Positions 27,868 through 38,812 of a stretch of DNA of 64,000 nucleotides are shown in pieces. The stretch covers positions 1 to 64,000 of the forward strand of contig JAECQP010000014.1 in assembly GCA_015999745.1 (NCBI GenBank). Direction: 5' to 3'. Each line of letters begins with the position of its first letter. The stretch's first letter is position 1. This DNA comes from Sphingobacteriia bacterium. GTDB lineage: Bacteria; Bacteroidota; Bacteroidia; Chitinophagales; Chitinophagaceae. The notes under the pieces are model-generated. The model saw nothing but the letters and a program-made list of their open reading frames with translations. It did no database searches and was not told the origin of the DNA. Position numbers and translations under genes: made by a program.

Positions 27868-28644
27868 CTACAAACGGATGGTCAACCCATCATAGGCCAG
27901 TTGAATATGGCCCGGGAGTTCCTTGTTTACGGCTGCATGTTTACCCAATTGGTGACTGATATGGGTAAAATAAACTTCGGGAATCTCCAGTTCAAGCGCC
28001 AGCGCTACCGCTTCGCTCAGGGTAAAATGAGAAATATGTTTTTCCTTCCGGAGTGCATTCAGCACCAGCACGGAAGAACCTTTTATTTTTTCCTTCTCCT
28101 GCGCTTCTATTTTATTGGCATCCGTGATGTAAGTGAAATTGCCAAAGCGAAACCCCAGCACCGGCATTTTGTGGTGCATAACTTGTATGGGTATTACCGG
28201 AATATCCCCTACGGTAAAGGGTTCCTCATCAATAGTAACCAGATTAATTTCCGGTACGCCGGGATATTTGGTATCGGAAAACGCATAATAAAAATCCCTG
28301 CGGATCGCTTCCTCTGTTAAAGAATTGGCATACACTTTCATGGGTGTTTCCGTAAAAAAATTAAAAGCCCTGATATCATCGAGCCCTGCAAGGTGATCTT
28401 TATGGGGGTGTGTAAACACCACCGCATCCAGCTTCCTGGTATTGCTGCGCAACATCTGGTACCGGAAATCAGGTGTGGTATCTACCACAAGCGTGGTCGC
28501 TTCCGATTGAACCAGCACGCTGGTTCTTAAACGATTGTCTCTGGGATCATCCGAAGTACATACGGCACAGCTGCATCCGATCATCGGAACCCCTGTACTG
28601 GTTCCCGTGCCTAAAAACTGAATGGTTAAGGGTGGATGAGTCAC
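27868..28644 (-). CDS. MBL-fold metallo-hydrolase (PhnP-like)
   Basis: LGTGTSTGVPMIGCSCAVC, VVFTHPHKDHLAGLDDIR, YFTHISHQLGKH. Confidence 0.9.
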   Translation of the reverse strand: MTHPPLTIQFLGTGTSTGVPMIGCSCAVCTSDDPRDNRLRTSVLVQSEATTLVVDTTPDFRYQMLRSNTRKLDAVVFTHPHKDHLAGLDDIRAFNFFTETPMKVYANSLTEEAIRRDFYYAFSDTKYPGVPEINLVTIDEEPFTVGDIPVIPIQVMHHKMPVLGFRFGNFTYITDANKIEAQEKEKIKGSSVLVLNALRKEKHISHFTLSEAVALALELEIPEVYFTHISHQLGKHAAVNKELPGHIQLAYDGLTIRL

Positions 28645-28653
28645 AATATAATA

Positions 28654-28926
28654 CTAGGCTTCGGTAACGGATTTTTTGATCACTTCTTCATACAATTTCT
28701 GCGATTCGTGGGTCAGCTTGTCGAACGCTACCGGAACCTGCGGAATCAATTCCATTAAAGTGTTAATCCTTCCTTCGATGTTGAGGAATTTATTCAATAC
28801 CACCACTTTCCTGGCTTCCAGCAAACACCAGCCACTCTGAAACGTACCTCTTTCATAGCGCACTACGTAACCAGACTCCCCCAAAATATCTTCCAGTTTA
28901 TCTAATGATGATTGCGTGTATTTCAT
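28654..28926 (-). CDS. Hypothetical protein (90 aa)
   Basis: MKYTQSSLDKLEDILGESGYVVRYERGTFQSGWCLLEARKVVVLNKFLNIEGRINTLMELI...; compact gene between MBL and porX genes on same strand. Confidence 0.75.
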   Translation of the reverse strand: MKYTQSSLDKLEDILGESGYVVRYERGTFQSGWCLLEARKVVVLNKFLNIEGRINTLMELIPQVPVAFDKLTHESQKLYEEVIKKSVTEA

Positions 28927-28976
28927 AGTACAAATTTAACCTTACTACCGCTGATACTGGCCCTGTTTTATCCACA

Positions 28977-30536
28977 TCAGGACCGGCTTTCCATCTTAAT
29001 CAGGGGTACAATCATCTCTTCCAGACTGATCCCCCCGTGCTGAAAACTGTTTTTATAGTAGTTCACATAATGATTATAGTTATTGGGATAGCACAGGAAA
29101 TCGTCTTCCCGGGCAAAGATGAACGAAGAATTAATGGTGGGCACCGGTAATCCCGCTTTCAGGGGGTCTTTGAATGCCAGCACCTCCTTTTCTTCAAAGT
29201 TCAGGTTCCTGCCATGCTTGTACCGCAGGTTGGTGGTGGTCTGCTTGTCTCCGATCACTTTCAACGGATTTCTCACCCGCACGCTTCCGTGATCGGTGGC
29301 CAGGATAATCCTGATTTTTTTATCGGCCACTTTCTTCAATGCCTGGTGAAGGGGACTGTGTTCAAACCAGCTTCGGGTAAGGCTCCGGTAGCTGGCTTCG
29401 TCGCTGGCCAGCTCCTTCAGCACTTCCATTTCGGTACGCGCATGACTGAGCATGTCTACAAAATTGTATACGATCACATTCAGATCGTTGTGCATCAGGT
29501 TATGCATATTCCCCACCAGTTGCTGCCCGTCGTGGTGATTCAGAATTTTGTGATAACTGAACCGGGTATTTTCTTTCTTCAGTCGCTTCAGTTGTGCACG
29601 CAGAAATTCCTCTTCAAATAAATTTTTGCCACCCTCCTCTTCGTCGTTCTTCCATTGCTGCGGAAACTGTTTCTCAATATCTGCCGGCATCATTCCCGCA
29701 AAGATCGCGTTGCGGCAATACTGTGTAGCGGTTGGCAGGATAGAGTAAAAAGCATCTTCTTCCATAATCCTGAAACTCTCGGCAAAGATGGGCTGTATGG
29801 CCCGCCACTGATCGTAACGAAGATTGTCGATCAGCACAAAAAACAGGGGTACATTTTCTTCGAGGTGCGGAAATACTTTGAACTGCATCAGCTGATGGCT
29901 CATGATGGGCGACTCCGCAGACCTGGGGTTGACCCAATCCTGGTAATTCCTGCTCACAAACCGGGCAAATGCCGCGTTGGCCTCGCGCTTCTGGTTGTAA
30001 AAAATTTCCCGCATTTCCGGGCTGTCGCTTTTTTCCATTTCCAGTTCCCAATAAACCAGTTTTTTGTACAACTCCATCCATTCCTGGTAGTCGGGGTTCC
30101 CCTGCAATGCCATGAACAGTTCCGTAAATTGCTGTTGGTAAGAGCTGGTGGTTTTTTCTGCCACCAGTCGTTTATTATCAATAATTTTTTTAAGGCTCAG
30201 TAACACCTGGTTGGGATTTACCGGCTTGATCAGGTAATCGCTGATCTGGCTGCCGATGGCTTCATCCATCAGGTTTTCCGTTTCGTTTTTGGTGATGAGC
30301 ACAATCGGCAACTGGTGCCGGATGGCTTTCATCCGGGTAAGCGTTTCCAGTCCGGTGATGCCAGGCATGCTTTCATCCATCAGTACCACATCCACTTCTG
30401 CGGATTTGATATATTCGATTGCATCGTAGCCGTTGGTGAGGGTATGCACATGATACCCCTTGCTTTCCAGAAATATTTTCTGCGACTGAAGGCTTTCCAT
30501 CTCATCATCCACCCAAAGAATATTTGCTATTGCCAT
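28977..30536 (-). CDS. porX: PorX-type response regulator with PglZ/alkaline-phosphatase-like effector domain
   Basis: MAIANILWVDDEMESLQSQKIFLESKGYHVHTLTNGYDAIEYI receiver; C-terminal ATDHGSVRV, LRYKHGRNLNF, HGGISLEEMIVPLI. Start at M18 of the ORF-track frame preferred. Confidence 0.92.
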   Translation of the reverse strand: MAIANILWVDDEMESLQSQKIFLESKGYHVHTLTNGYDAIEYIKSAEVDVVLMDESMPGITGLETLTRMKAIRHQLPIVLITKNETENLMDEAIGSQISDYLIKPVNPNQVLLSLKKIIDNKRLVAEKTTSSYQQQFTELFMALQGNPDYQEWMELYKKLVYWELEMEKSDSPEMREIFYNQKREANAAFARFVSRNYQDWVNPRSAESPIMSHQLMQFKVFPHLEENVPLFFVLIDNLRYDQWRAIQPIFAESFRIMEEDAFYSILPTATQYCRNAIFAGMMPADIEKQFPQQWKNDEEEGGKNLFEEEFLRAQLKRLKKENTRFSYHKILNHHDGQQLVGNMHNLMHNDLNVIVYNFVDMLSHARTEMEVLKELASDEASYRSLTRSWFEHSPLHQALKKVADKKIRIILATDHGSVRVRNPLKVIGDKQTTTNLRYKHGRNLNFEEKEVLAFKDPLKAGLPVPTINSSFIFAREDDFLCYPNNYNHYVNYYKNSFQHGGISLEEMIVPLIKMESRS

Positions 30537-30626
30537 TGCGATAAAGCTATTAATAATTTCCATTGGTTCACTAAATTGTACCTTCACCGGCTGGCGTTAC
30601 AGCCGATTTAACAATTCATCAACAGC

Positions 30627-31841
30627 ATGGCAAACAGCAAACAAAAAATCATCAATGATCCCGTATACGGTTTTATTACCATTAATCACCCATTGATCTT
30701 TTCTATCATAGAACATCCTTTTTACCAGCGGCTGCGCAGGATCCAGCAAATGGCCATGGCGCAGCTGGTTTATCCCGGAGCCGTTCATACCCGCCTGCAC
30801 CATTCGCTGGGCGCCTATCACCTGATGTGCAATGCAGTCACCGAACTGCGCAACAAGGCTATAGAAATTACAGAAGAGGAGGAGATTGCCGTTAAATCGG
30901 CCATATTGCTGCACGATATCGGGCACGGCCCTTTTTCGCATGCACTGGAACATGTACTGATTCCGGGTATCAACCACGAACACCTCTCCCTGCAGATCAT
31001 GCAGGCGCTCAATACCGAACTGAACGGACAGCTCGATCTGACCATCCGGATCTTTACCAACAATTACAATAAACCCTTCCTGCATCAGCTGATCAGCGGG
31101 CAACTGGATGTGGACCGCATGGATTACCTCAGCCGGGACAGTTTCTTTTCGGGCGTGAGCGAAGGGGTCATCGGATACGACCGGATCCTGAAAATGCTGA
31201 CTGTAAAAGATGGCCAGTTAATGGTAGAGGAAAAAGCCATTTACAGCGTAGAAAAATTTTTAGTGGCCAGGCGACAAATGTACTGGCAGGTGTATCTGCA
31301 TAAAACAGTTTTATCTGCAGAAAAAATGCTGGTGAAAATTCTCGAAAGGGTAAGGGCCATCTACGATAAAAACGATGATGCGCTGGCTACAAGATCTTCC
31401 CTGGATTATTTCCTGGGAGAGTTCAGGGGAGAGATGGACGATAATGCGCTGGCCAGATTCTGTATGCTCGACGACTTTGATGTTATCAGCGGGGTGAAGC
31501 GGTGGAGTTTACATCCCGACAAAGTATTGTCTTTGTTATGCAACAGTTTCCTGAACCGGAGATTGTATAAATCGAGAATCCAGTCGGAACCGTTTTCTGC
31601 TGAATTCGTACAGGAAAAACAGGCGTTGGCCATCAGCCGTTTTGGAATTGATCCGGAAGATGCGCATTACCTCTGTTTTACAGGTATTGCCACCAATACC
31701 GCTTACCAGAGTAAGGAAGAAAAAATCAATATCCTGTATAAGGATGGAACGGTAAAAGACATCACAGAGGTAGACAATACGCTGATTCAGCAAAATCTTT
31801 CTTCGCAGGTAAAAAAATTCTACATTTGTCTGTTAACTTAA
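30627..31841 (+). CDS. HD domain-containing phosphohydrolase
   Basis: AVHTRLHHSLGAYHLM, LLHDIGHGPFSHALEH, DVDRMDYLSRDS. Confidence 0.9.
   Translation: MANSKQKIINDPVYGFITINHPLIFSIIEHPFYQRLRRIQQMAMAQLVYPGAVHTRLHHSLGAYHLMCNAVTELRNKAIEITEEEEIAVKSAILLHDIGHGPFSHALEHVLIPGINHEHLSLQIMQALNTELNGQLDLTIRIFTNNYNKPFLHQLISGQLDVDRMDYLSRDSFFSGVSEGVIGYDRILKMLTVKDGQLMVEEKAIYSVEKFLVARRQMYWQVYLHKTVLSAEKMLVKILERVRAIYDKNDDALATRSSLDYFLGEFRGEMDDNALARFCMLDDFDVISGVKRWSLHPDKVLSLLCNSFLNRRLYKSRIQSEPFSAEFVQEKQALAISRFGIDPEDAHYLCFTGIATNTAYQSKEEKINILYKDGTVKDITEVDNTLIQQNLSSQVKKFYICLLT
31821..31828 (+). promoter_or_regulatory. -7 element (TACATTTG) for lpxD embedded in the 3' end of the HD gene
   Basis: TACATTTG 22 nt upstream of lpxD ATG. 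Confidence 0.45.
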
Positions 31842-31850
31842 CACCTGTAT

Positions 31851-32903
31851 ATGCAATTTATCGCCTCCCAGATTGCCCTGATGGTTCAGGGAAAAATAGA
31901 AGGAGATGCCGCTGCTGCTGTAACTTCTTTCGGTAAAATAGAGGAGGCGGTTCCCGGACAGCTTTCATTTCTGGCCAATCCGAAGTATGAAGAATACCTG
32001 TATACCACCATGGCTTCCATCGTAATTATCAATGAAACACTGGAGCTGAAACACCCGGTAACAGCCACATTGGTCCGCGTTCCGGATGCTTATTCGGCTT
32101 TCGCAACACTGATGACCAAATACCAGGAGCTTGCCGCAAGTCAGTTAACCGGTATTCAGCAGCCCAGCCACATTGCCGACACCGTTCAATTGGGGGAACA
32201 GGTATTTGTGGGCGCATTTGCCTGCCTGGGGAACGAGGTGCAGGTGGGTAATCATACAAAAATTTATGCAGGCGCCGTGTTGGGCGACCGCGTTAAAGTG
32301 GGCAACCACTCAGTCATTCATGCAGGTGTAAAGATTTACAACGACTGCGTTATCGGCAATCATGCGATCATTCATGCAGGTACTGTTATTGGCAGCGATG
32401 GTTTTGGTTTTGCCCCGCAGGGAGACGGCACCTATCAAAAAGTACCTCAGTTGGGCAATGTAGTGGTAGAAGATTTTGTTGAAATCGGGGCCAATTCCAC
32501 CATCGACCGGGCAACCATGGGCTCCACCATCATCAAAAAAGGCGTAAAGCTGGATAACCTGGTCCAGATTGCACATAATGTAGAAGTAGGCGCCAATACC
32601 GTAATCGCCGCCCTCACCGGCGTTAGCGGTAGCACCAAGATCGGTAAAAATGTGATGATGGGCGGCCAGGTAGGCGTTGCAGGCCATATCACCATTGCCG
32701 ACGGCTCCAGGATCAATGGCCAGAGCGGTGTTACCAAGAGCATCAAAGAACCCAACAAAGCATTTAACGGAACCCCCGCCTTCGATTTTTCCGCATCCAT
32801 GCGGGTTCAGGCGGTAACCAGAACACTTCCCGAACTGGAAAAAAGAGTGAAAGAATTGGAAAAAATAGTGCAACAATTGCTTTCTGAACGTGTTAACGCC
32901 TAA
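31851..32903 (+). CDS. lpxD: UDP-3-O-acylglucosamine N-acyltransferase
   Basis: N-terminal LpxD domain and hexapeptide repeats; [28 protein letters not shown]. Confidence 0.96.
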   Translation: MQFIASQIALMVQGKIEGDAAAAVTSFGKIEEAVPGQLSFLANPKYEEYLYTTMASIVIINETLELKHPVTATLVRVPDAYSAFATLMTKYQELAASQLTGIQQPSHIADTVQLGEQVFVGAFACLGNEVQVGNHTKIYAGAVLGDRVKVGNHSVIHAGVKIYNDCVIGNHAIIHAGTVIGSDGFGFAPQGDGTYQKVPQLGNVVVEDFVEIGANSTIDRATMGSTIIKKGVKLDNLVQIAHNVEVGANTVIAALTGVSGSTKIGKNVMMGGQVGVAGHITIADGSRINGQSGVTKSIKEPNKAFNGTPAFDFSASMRVQAVTRTLPELEKRVKELEKIVQQLLSERVNA

Positions 32904-33001
32904 TTAAGGAAAAAAACCACCCTTTAAGCTTATTTTTGCGCGATTCTTTATTTAAGGTCAGGCGGCTCGCTGTCTGAACCAGGCTAAAACTGATTTAAAG
33001 C

Positions 33002-34414
33002 ATGGACATACATTTTAATCCGGATAAGCAACATACATTAGGCAAGCCTATCAGCATCAGCGGTACCGGGTTACATACCGGCATCCTGGTTGATATGATC
33101 CTGAAACCGGCCAATCCGGGCTTCGGGATCCAGTTTCAAAGAACAGACCTCCCCAACCAGCCGGTGATCAAGGCCGACTGCGACCTGGTAACCGACACCA
33201 GCCGTGGTACCACTTTACAGGTGGGCGATGCCAAAGTAAGCACGGTGGAACATGTACTGGCTGCCCTGGTAGGCATGGGAGTGGATAATGTGCTGATTGA
33301 GCTGAACGGGCCTGAAATCCCCATCATGGATGGAAGCTCCACCCCATTTATCAACCTGATCGAGGAAGGTGGTGTGGTGGAACAGGAAGCCACCAAAGCA
33401 TGGTATAGCCTCGACGAAAATATTTATCATTACGATGATGCCAAACGGGTGGAAATGGTAGCGCTGCCTTCTATGGACTACCAGATCACCACGCTGATCG
33501 ATTTTAACAGCCCGGTACTGGGAACCCAGCACGCCGGATTAAAAACCATCCGGGATTTTAAATCGGAGATCGCACCCTGCCGCACCTTCTGCTTTTTACA
33601 TGAGCTGGAAATGCTGCTCGACAACGACCTGATTAAAGGCGGTGATATCAACAATGCCATTGTGGTGGTAGACAAGCCGGTTACTGATGCCGAAATGAGC
33701 AGGCTGGCTAAGGTGTTCAAGCGAGACAAAGTGGAGGTAAAGAGCGAAGGATACCTGAACAACCTGGAACTCCGTTTCCCTAATGAACCTGCAAGACACA
33801 AACTGTTGGATGTGGTAGGTGATCTTGCGCTGATCGGCTACCCGATTAAGGCCCGCATCATTGCCAACAGACCCGGCCATAGTTCCAATGTGGAGTTTGC
33901 CAAAAAGATCAAACAATACATCAAGAAGAACAAACATGTAAAAGATGTACCGGTATATGACCCAACGGTACCGCCGGTTTTCTCCCTCGAAAAGATCGAG
34001 AAAACATTACCGCACAGGCATCCTTTCCTACTGGTAGATAAAGTGATTGAACTAACCGATACTACCATTGTAGGCATCAAAAATGTCACCTACAATGAAT
34101 GGTTTTTCCCGGGCCATTTTCCCGGAAACCCTGTAATGCCGGGTGTTTTACAGATTGAAGCCATGGCGCAGACCGGAGGCATTCTCTGCATCAACTCCAT
34201 GCCCGAAGGACAATATGATACTTATTTCCTGAAAATAGACAACTGCAAATTCAAACAAATGGTAAGACCCGGCGACACCATGGTGTTGAAAATGGAATTT
34301 ACCGGACCAATCCGCCGGGGAATCTGTGAAATGCACGGAACCGTTTATGTTGGAGGCAAAGTGGCTACCGAAGGAGACTTTGTTGCACAGGTGGTAAAAC
34401 GTGCAGGCAGCTAA
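33002..34414 (+). CDS. lpxC/fabZ: Bifunctional UDP-3-O-acyl-GlcNAc deacetylase / 3-hydroxyacyl-ACP dehydratase
   Basis: LpxC region [34 protein letters not shown]; FabZ region [13 protein letters not shown]...[23 protein letters not shown]. Confidence 0.97.
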   Translation: MDIHFNPDKQHTLGKPISISGTGLHTGILVDMILKPANPGFGIQFQRTDLPNQPVIKADCDLVTDTSRGTTLQVGDAKVSTVEHVLAALVGMGVDNVLIELNGPEIPIMDGSSTPFINLIEEGGVVEQEATKAWYSLDENIYHYDDAKRVEMVALPSMDYQITTLIDFNSPVLGTQHAGLKTIRDFKSEIAPCRTFCFLHELEMLLDNDLIKGGDINNAIVVVDKPVTDAEMSRLAKVFKRDKVEVKSEGYLNNLELRFPNEPARHKLLDVVGDLALIGYPIKARIIANRPGHSSNVEFAKKIKQYIKKNKHVKDVPVYDPTVPPVFSLEKIEKTLPHRHPFLLVDKVIELTDTTIVGIKNVTYNEWFFPGHFPGNPVMPGVLQIEAMAQTGGILCINSMPEGQYDTYFLKIDNCKFKQMVRPGDTMVLKMEFTGPIRRGICEMHGTVYVGGKVATEGDFVAQVVKRAGS

Positions 34415-34455
34415 CCCCCACCCTAACCAACTATTTACAGACGCTAAAACAACCT

Positions 34456-35253
34456 ATGACACATCCTTATACCTATATTGATCCCAATGCACGCATCGCA
34501 CCAAACGTGAAGATCGATCCATTTACTGTAATACACGGCGATGTACAGATTGGGGAGGGAACCTGGATTGGAAGTAATGTTACCATCATGGATGGTACCA
34601 GGATCGGTAAGAACTGCAGGGTATTTCCGGGCGCTGTACTGGGTGCTGTTCCGCAGGATTTGAAATTTGCCGGTGAAAAAACCACGGTGGAAATCGGGGA
34701 CAATGTGACCATTCGTGAATTTGTTACCATCAACAGGGGAACAGAAGACCGCGGCAAAACCATTATCGGCAACCATTGCCTGATCATGGCATATAGCCAT
34801 GTTGCGCACGACTGTATTATTGGTAATCATGTAATCATGAGCAACAGTGTGCAGGTAGCCGGGCACGTAACCATTGGCGAATGGGCAGTGATCGGGGGCG
34901 TAAGCGCCGTACACCAGTTTGTAAACATCGGACAACATACATTTATTGCAGGAGGAAGCCTGGTAAGTAAGGATGTACCGCCTTATATCAAGGCTGTTCG
35001 CAATCCTTTGAGCTATGGCGGTGTAAACAGTGTGGGACTGAAGCGAAGAGGCTTTCCGCTGGAACAGATTAATCATATCCTGGATGTATACAGAACCATC
35101 TACAATAAAGGATTCAATATTACACAGGCGCTGGAATACATTGAGGAAGAACTGCCTGCAACCGACGAACGCGACGAAATCGTAACATTTATACGCGAAA
35201 GCGGAAGAGGCATCATCAAGCGTTTCACCAAGGGTGCCAATGACGATGAATAA
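34456..35253 (+). CDS. lpxA: UDP-N-acetylglucosamine acyltransferase
   Basis: Hexapeptide repeats; [44 protein letters not shown]. Confidence 0.96.
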   Translation: MTHPYTYIDPNARIAPNVKIDPFTVIHGDVQIGEGTWIGSNVTIMDGTRIGKNCRVFPGAVLGAVPQDLKFAGEKTTVEIGDNVTIREFVTINRGTEDRGKTIIGNHCLIMAYSHVAHDCIIGNHVIMSNSVQVAGHVTIGEWAVIGGVSAVHQFVNIGQHTFIAGGSLVSKDVPPYIKAVRNPLSYGGVNSVGLKRRGFPLEQINHILDVYRTIYNKGFNITQALEYIEEELPATDERDEIVTFIRESGRGIIKRFTKGANDDE

Positions 35254-35875
35254 AACAACTGTCACACTCAGCAATGCCGGTAAGCGGTTCAACCGCGAAT
35301 GGATTTTCCGTAAACTCAGCTATACATTCAGTTCGGGTAATTCTTATGCCATCACCGGGCATAATGGAAGTGGTAAAAGCACCTTGCTCCAATGCATTGC
35401 CGGCAGTATGGGACTGAACGAGGGAATCCTACAGGTTCAGCTAAGCGACAATGCCACAGTGGCTCCCGACAATGTCTATCAGCAGATCTCCATCTGCGCT
35501 CCTTACCTGGAACTGGTAGAAGAAATGACCGCAACAGAATTCCTGCAGTTTCACCTGCAGTTTAAACCGCTTTTAAAAAACATTTCCATCCCCGAAATTC
35601 TGGACATCATCAGCCTGCAGAAAGCCGCCGGCAAACAAATCCGTCATTACAGCAGCGGGATGAAACAACGACTCAAACTGGCACAGGCTGTTTTTTCCGA
35701 CACACCGGTGCTGCTACTGGACGAACCCTGTACCAACCTGGACCAGGAAGGGTACCGGCTCTATCACCAGCTCGTTCGCAACTACTGCAACAACAAATTA
35801 TTAATTATCTGCAGCAACGAGGAAATGGAGATTGATTTTTGCAATGAGCGGCTTAATATTGTTGATTATAAATAA
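35243..35875 (+). CDS. ABC transporter ATP-binding protein
   Basis: [45 protein letters not shown]; start overlaps lpxA end; no permease adjacent. Confidence 0.9.
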   Translation, partial: TMNKTTVTLSNAGKRFNREWIFRKLSYTFSSGNSYAITGHNGSGKSTLLQCIAGSMGLNEGILQVQLSDNATVAPDNVYQQISICAPYLELVEEMTATEFLQFHLQFKPLLKNISIPEILDIISLQKAAGKQIRHYSSGMKQRLKLAQAVFSDTPVLLLDEPCTNLDQEGYRLYHQLVRNYCNNKLLIICSNEEMEIDFCNERLNIVDYK

Positions 35876-35880
35876 CGCTT

Positions 35881-36960
35881 ATGCGCCTCTTACTGATCCT
35901 GCTGCTCTGCAGTTGCCAGCTCCACGGCTTTTCTCAAAAAGCCGAATACCTGATTGTAGTAACCACCGATGGCCTTCGCTGGCAGGAAGTGTTCAACGGA
36001 ATGGATACCTCGCTGGCCAATAGCAGAAAGTACAATGAGGGCGACAGCAGCAGGCTCTACTCCGGTTATTATGCAGCCGGTGTACAGGAGCGCAGAAAAA
36101 AACTGATGCCCTTTCTCTGGAAAGTGATCGGAGAAAAAGGACAGTTGTACGGCAACCGGAAGGCCGGCAACCTTGTAAATAATAAGAACCCTTACTGGTT
36201 CAGCTATCCCGGCTACAGTGAAATTTTTACCGGTTATGCCGATATCTCCGTCAACTCCAATGAATTTCCTCCCAACCCCAATACCACTATCCTGGATTTT
36301 TTTCAGCAACAGCCCCGTTTTAAAAACAAGGTGGCTGCATTTGGCGCATGGGATGCTTTTGACAGAATCCTGAACGAGGAAAGAGCCGGCTTCCCGGTGA
36401 TTTCAGCTTTTGATACCACCGCAGGATTCAACCCCACTTCGCAACAGCGGTTGATCGACCGGATGCTGACCGATAGTTACCGGCCATGGGGCGCTGCAGA
36501 ATGCCTGGATGTATTTACCCATGCGGCTGCGATGAATTACCTGAAAGAAAAACAACCCTCCGTATTGTATATCTCCTATGGAGAAACCGATGAGTGGGCG
36601 CATGCCGGCAAATACAGGTCGTACCTGGATGCCGCTCACCAGGTGGATCGCTGGATAGAACAACTCTGGAACTATGTTCAGCAAGACCCAAAATACAAAA
36701 ACAAAACCGCCTTACTCATCACCACAGATCATGGTCGCGGAGACGTAATAAAATCGGAGTGGACCAGCCATGGCAGTAAGATCAGCGATGCCAGCGAAAT
36801 CTGGATGGCCTTACTGGGCCCGGGCGTAGCGCCAGGAGGAGAAGTAACCCGGCCCCAGCAGCTGTATCAGCAACAGGCAGCACAAACCATGGCCCATCTG
36901 CTGGGACTGCAATTCAGTGCACCGCACCCGGTGGCGGATGCTATTCCGTTCAAAGATTAA
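35881..36960 (+). CDS. Alkaline phosphatase / phosphodiesterase superfamily exported protein
   Basis: Signal peptide; VVTTDGLRWQEVFNG, TTDHGRGDVIKSEWTSHGSKI metal-binding motifs. Confidence 0.85.
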   Translation: MRLLLILLLCSCQLHGFSQKAEYLIVVTTDGLRWQEVFNGMDTSLANSRKYNEGDSSRLYSGYYAAGVQERRKKLMPFLWKVIGEKGQLYGNRKAGNLVNNKNPYWFSYPGYSEIFTGYADISVNSNEFPPNPNTTILDFFQQQPRFKNKVAAFGAWDAFDRILNEERAGFPVISAFDTTAGFNPTSQQRLIDRMLTDSYRPWGAAECLDVFTHAAAMNYLKEKQPSVLYISYGETDEWAHAGKYRSYLDAAHQVDRWIEQLWNYVQQDPKYKNKTALLITTDHGRGDVIKSEWTSHGSKISDASEIWMALLGPGVAPGGEVTRPQQLYQQQAAQTMAHLLGLQFSAPHPVADAIPFKD

Positions 36961-36965
36961 TAGAG

Positions 36966-38180
36966 TTATCTTCTGCTGGCAATCAATAAGTTCAGGTCGG
37001 TAAATTTCAGGTCAAATTTCTGGCTGATATAGAAATCGGTCAACGCGCCTTTAAACAGGTACACCCCTTCCCTGAGGTTGAACTTGTGCCAGATCATTTC
37101 TTCCAGGCCACCCTCGTCGCTGATTTCCAGCATTAATGGCATCAATACATTGCTGATGGCCTGGCTGGCTGTTCTTGCAAAACCGCTGGGTATATTGGGA
37201 ACACAGTAATGAATTACATCATGTTTTAAAAAAGTAGGTTCTTCGTAGCTGGTCAGCTCACTGGTTTCAAAACAACCGCCCCTGTCGATCGCCACATCTA
37301 TAATGATACTTCCGGGTCGCATGGCAGCTACCATATCTTCGGTCACTACTACCGGAGCCCTTCCGGATTCATTGCTCAATGCCCCCACCGCCACTTCACA
37401 GGTTTTCAATTGTTTGGCCAGGATTCTGGGTTCCAGCACACTGGTCCATACCCGCTGTCCTAAATTATTCTGCAATTGTTTGAGGCGATAAACATCATTG
37501 TCGAACACTTTAACGGAAGCGCCTAAAGCCAGCGCATTACGGGTAGCGAACTCTCCTACAATACCTGCGCCGATGATCACTACTTTAGTGGGCGGAATAC
37601 CGCTGATTCCTCCCAGCAATACCCCCTTGCCCTTATTAAAGCTGCTAAGGTACTGACCTGCTATCAGCATAACGGCGCTACCTGCAATCTCACTCATGCT
37701 GCGAACAATGGGATAAGTGCCGCTGTCGTCTTTAAAATTCTCGAAACTCAGCGCAGTGATCCGCTTCTCCATCATTTTTTCTATGTACTCTTTCTTCAGT
37801 GCAGAAAGATGTATCGGAGAAATGATGGTCTGATTCATTTGCAGGAGCGGCATATCTTCTTCCACCGGCGGCGCACTCTTTACCAGGATCGGGCATTTGA
37901 AAACGGATGCCCGGTCGTACACAATCTGGGCGCCTGCTTCTGCATAGTCCTGGTCTTTGTAATGACTGCCTTCGCCGGCATTCTGTTCAACAGTTACCTG
38001 GTTGCCATTGGCCACCAATACCCCTACCGCATCAGGCGTAAGAGCAATACGGTTTTCCTGAAAAGCAATTTCCCTGGGAATACCTATCTGTAATTGGGCA
38101 CCCGGTGTTTTGATGTCCAACACTTCCTCCAGTGTTTCATATAATAAAGAGGGACTAATGCTCGGTCTGCTGGTTGCCAT
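36966..38180 (-). CDS. ald: Alanine dehydrogenase
   Basis: IGIPREIAFQENRIALTPDAV; GGISGIPPTKVVIIGAGIVGEFATRNALALGASVKVFDND. Confidence 0.92.
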   Translation of the reverse strand: MATSRPSISPSLLYETLEEVLDIKTPGAQLQIGIPREIAFQENRIALTPDAVGVLVANGNQVTVEQNAGEGSHYKDQDYAEAGAQIVYDRASVFKCPILVKSAPPVEEDMPLLQMNQTIISPIHLSALKKEYIEKMMEKRITALSFENFKDDSGTYPIVRSMSEIAGSAVMLIAGQYLSSFNKGKGVLLGGISGIPPTKVVIIGAGIVGEFATRNALALGASVKVFDNDVYRLKQLQNNLGQRVWTSVLEPRILAKQLKTCEVAVGALSNESGRAPVVVTEDMVAAMRPGSIIIDVAIDRGGCFETSELTSYEEPTFLKHDVIHYCVPNIPSGFARTASQAISNVLMPLMLEISDEGGLEEMIWHKFNLREGVYLFKGALTDFYISQKFDLKFTDLNLLIASRR

Positions 38181-38222
38181 GTATTTGGTTGAGGCTTCAA
38201 GTTAACAAATTTGACGGAGAGT

Positions 38223-38705
38223 TTATGCATCCAGGTTGATGGGATGCGCTGAATCATCCTCTGCTGTCATCGCATCCTCCGCCTGATCCCGCGGATTGAA
38301 TGTGCTGATTCTGCGGGTTTGTTCATCCAGTATTTCAATGCGGATATGCAGGGTGTTATCGGGCAACAGCCCTTCCGCCTGCCCAGGCCATTCTACCAGG
38401 CAGGTTTCTCCGCTGTTCAGTACGTCTTCCACCCCTGCCTGAATGGCTTCTTCCTCGTTCTTCAGGCGATACCAGTCCATATGGTGGATCAATCCCGCAT
38501 CCCTGCTCAGGTAATCGTTGATGATAGCAAATGTAGGGCTACTTACCGCCGTTTCCACTCCTATTACCCGGCAGAGTGCATGAATAAAAGTGGTTTTACC
38601 CGACCCCATGGGTGCATGAAAAGCCCATACAGGGTGTTTCTTCCCTTCCTTCCAAAGTGCTGCCGCAACTGCGTTGATCTGAGCCAGGCCAAAAATTGCA
38701 TCCAT
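38223..38705 (-). CDS. tsaE: tRNA threonylcarbamoyladenosine biosynthesis ATPase TsaE
   Basis: WAFHAPMGSGKTTFIHALCRVIG, SSPTFAIINDY, HHMDWYRL, VEWPGQAE. Confidence 0.92.
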   Translation of the reverse strand: MDAIFGLAQINAVAAALWKEGKKHPVWAFHAPMGSGKTTFIHALCRVIGVETAVSSPTFAIINDYLSRDAGLIHHMDWYRLKNEEEAIQAGVEDVLNSGETCLVEWPGQAEGLLPDNTLHIRIEILDEQTRRISTFNPRDQAEDAMTAEDDSAHPINLDA

Positions 38706-38774
38706 GAGGCAAAGATAATCCCGCTGCACCGAATATTATTCCAATCTCGAAAATTGAGGGCGCTGGGGCTTTCG

Positions 38775-38782
38775 TAAATTTG
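38775..38782 (+). promoter_or_regulatory. -7 element (TAAATTTG) upstream of P-type ATPase
   Basis: TAnnTTTG match 30 nt upstream of ATG. Confidence 0.4.
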
Positions 38783-38812
38783 TAAGGCGTTGCCAATACA
38801 ACGCATTTTATT

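Noticed and set aside
34444-35292. 282-aa minus-strand ORF antisense to lpxA
   Set aside because: Shadow of lpxA hexapeptide-repeat coding sequence; no domain or start-site support.
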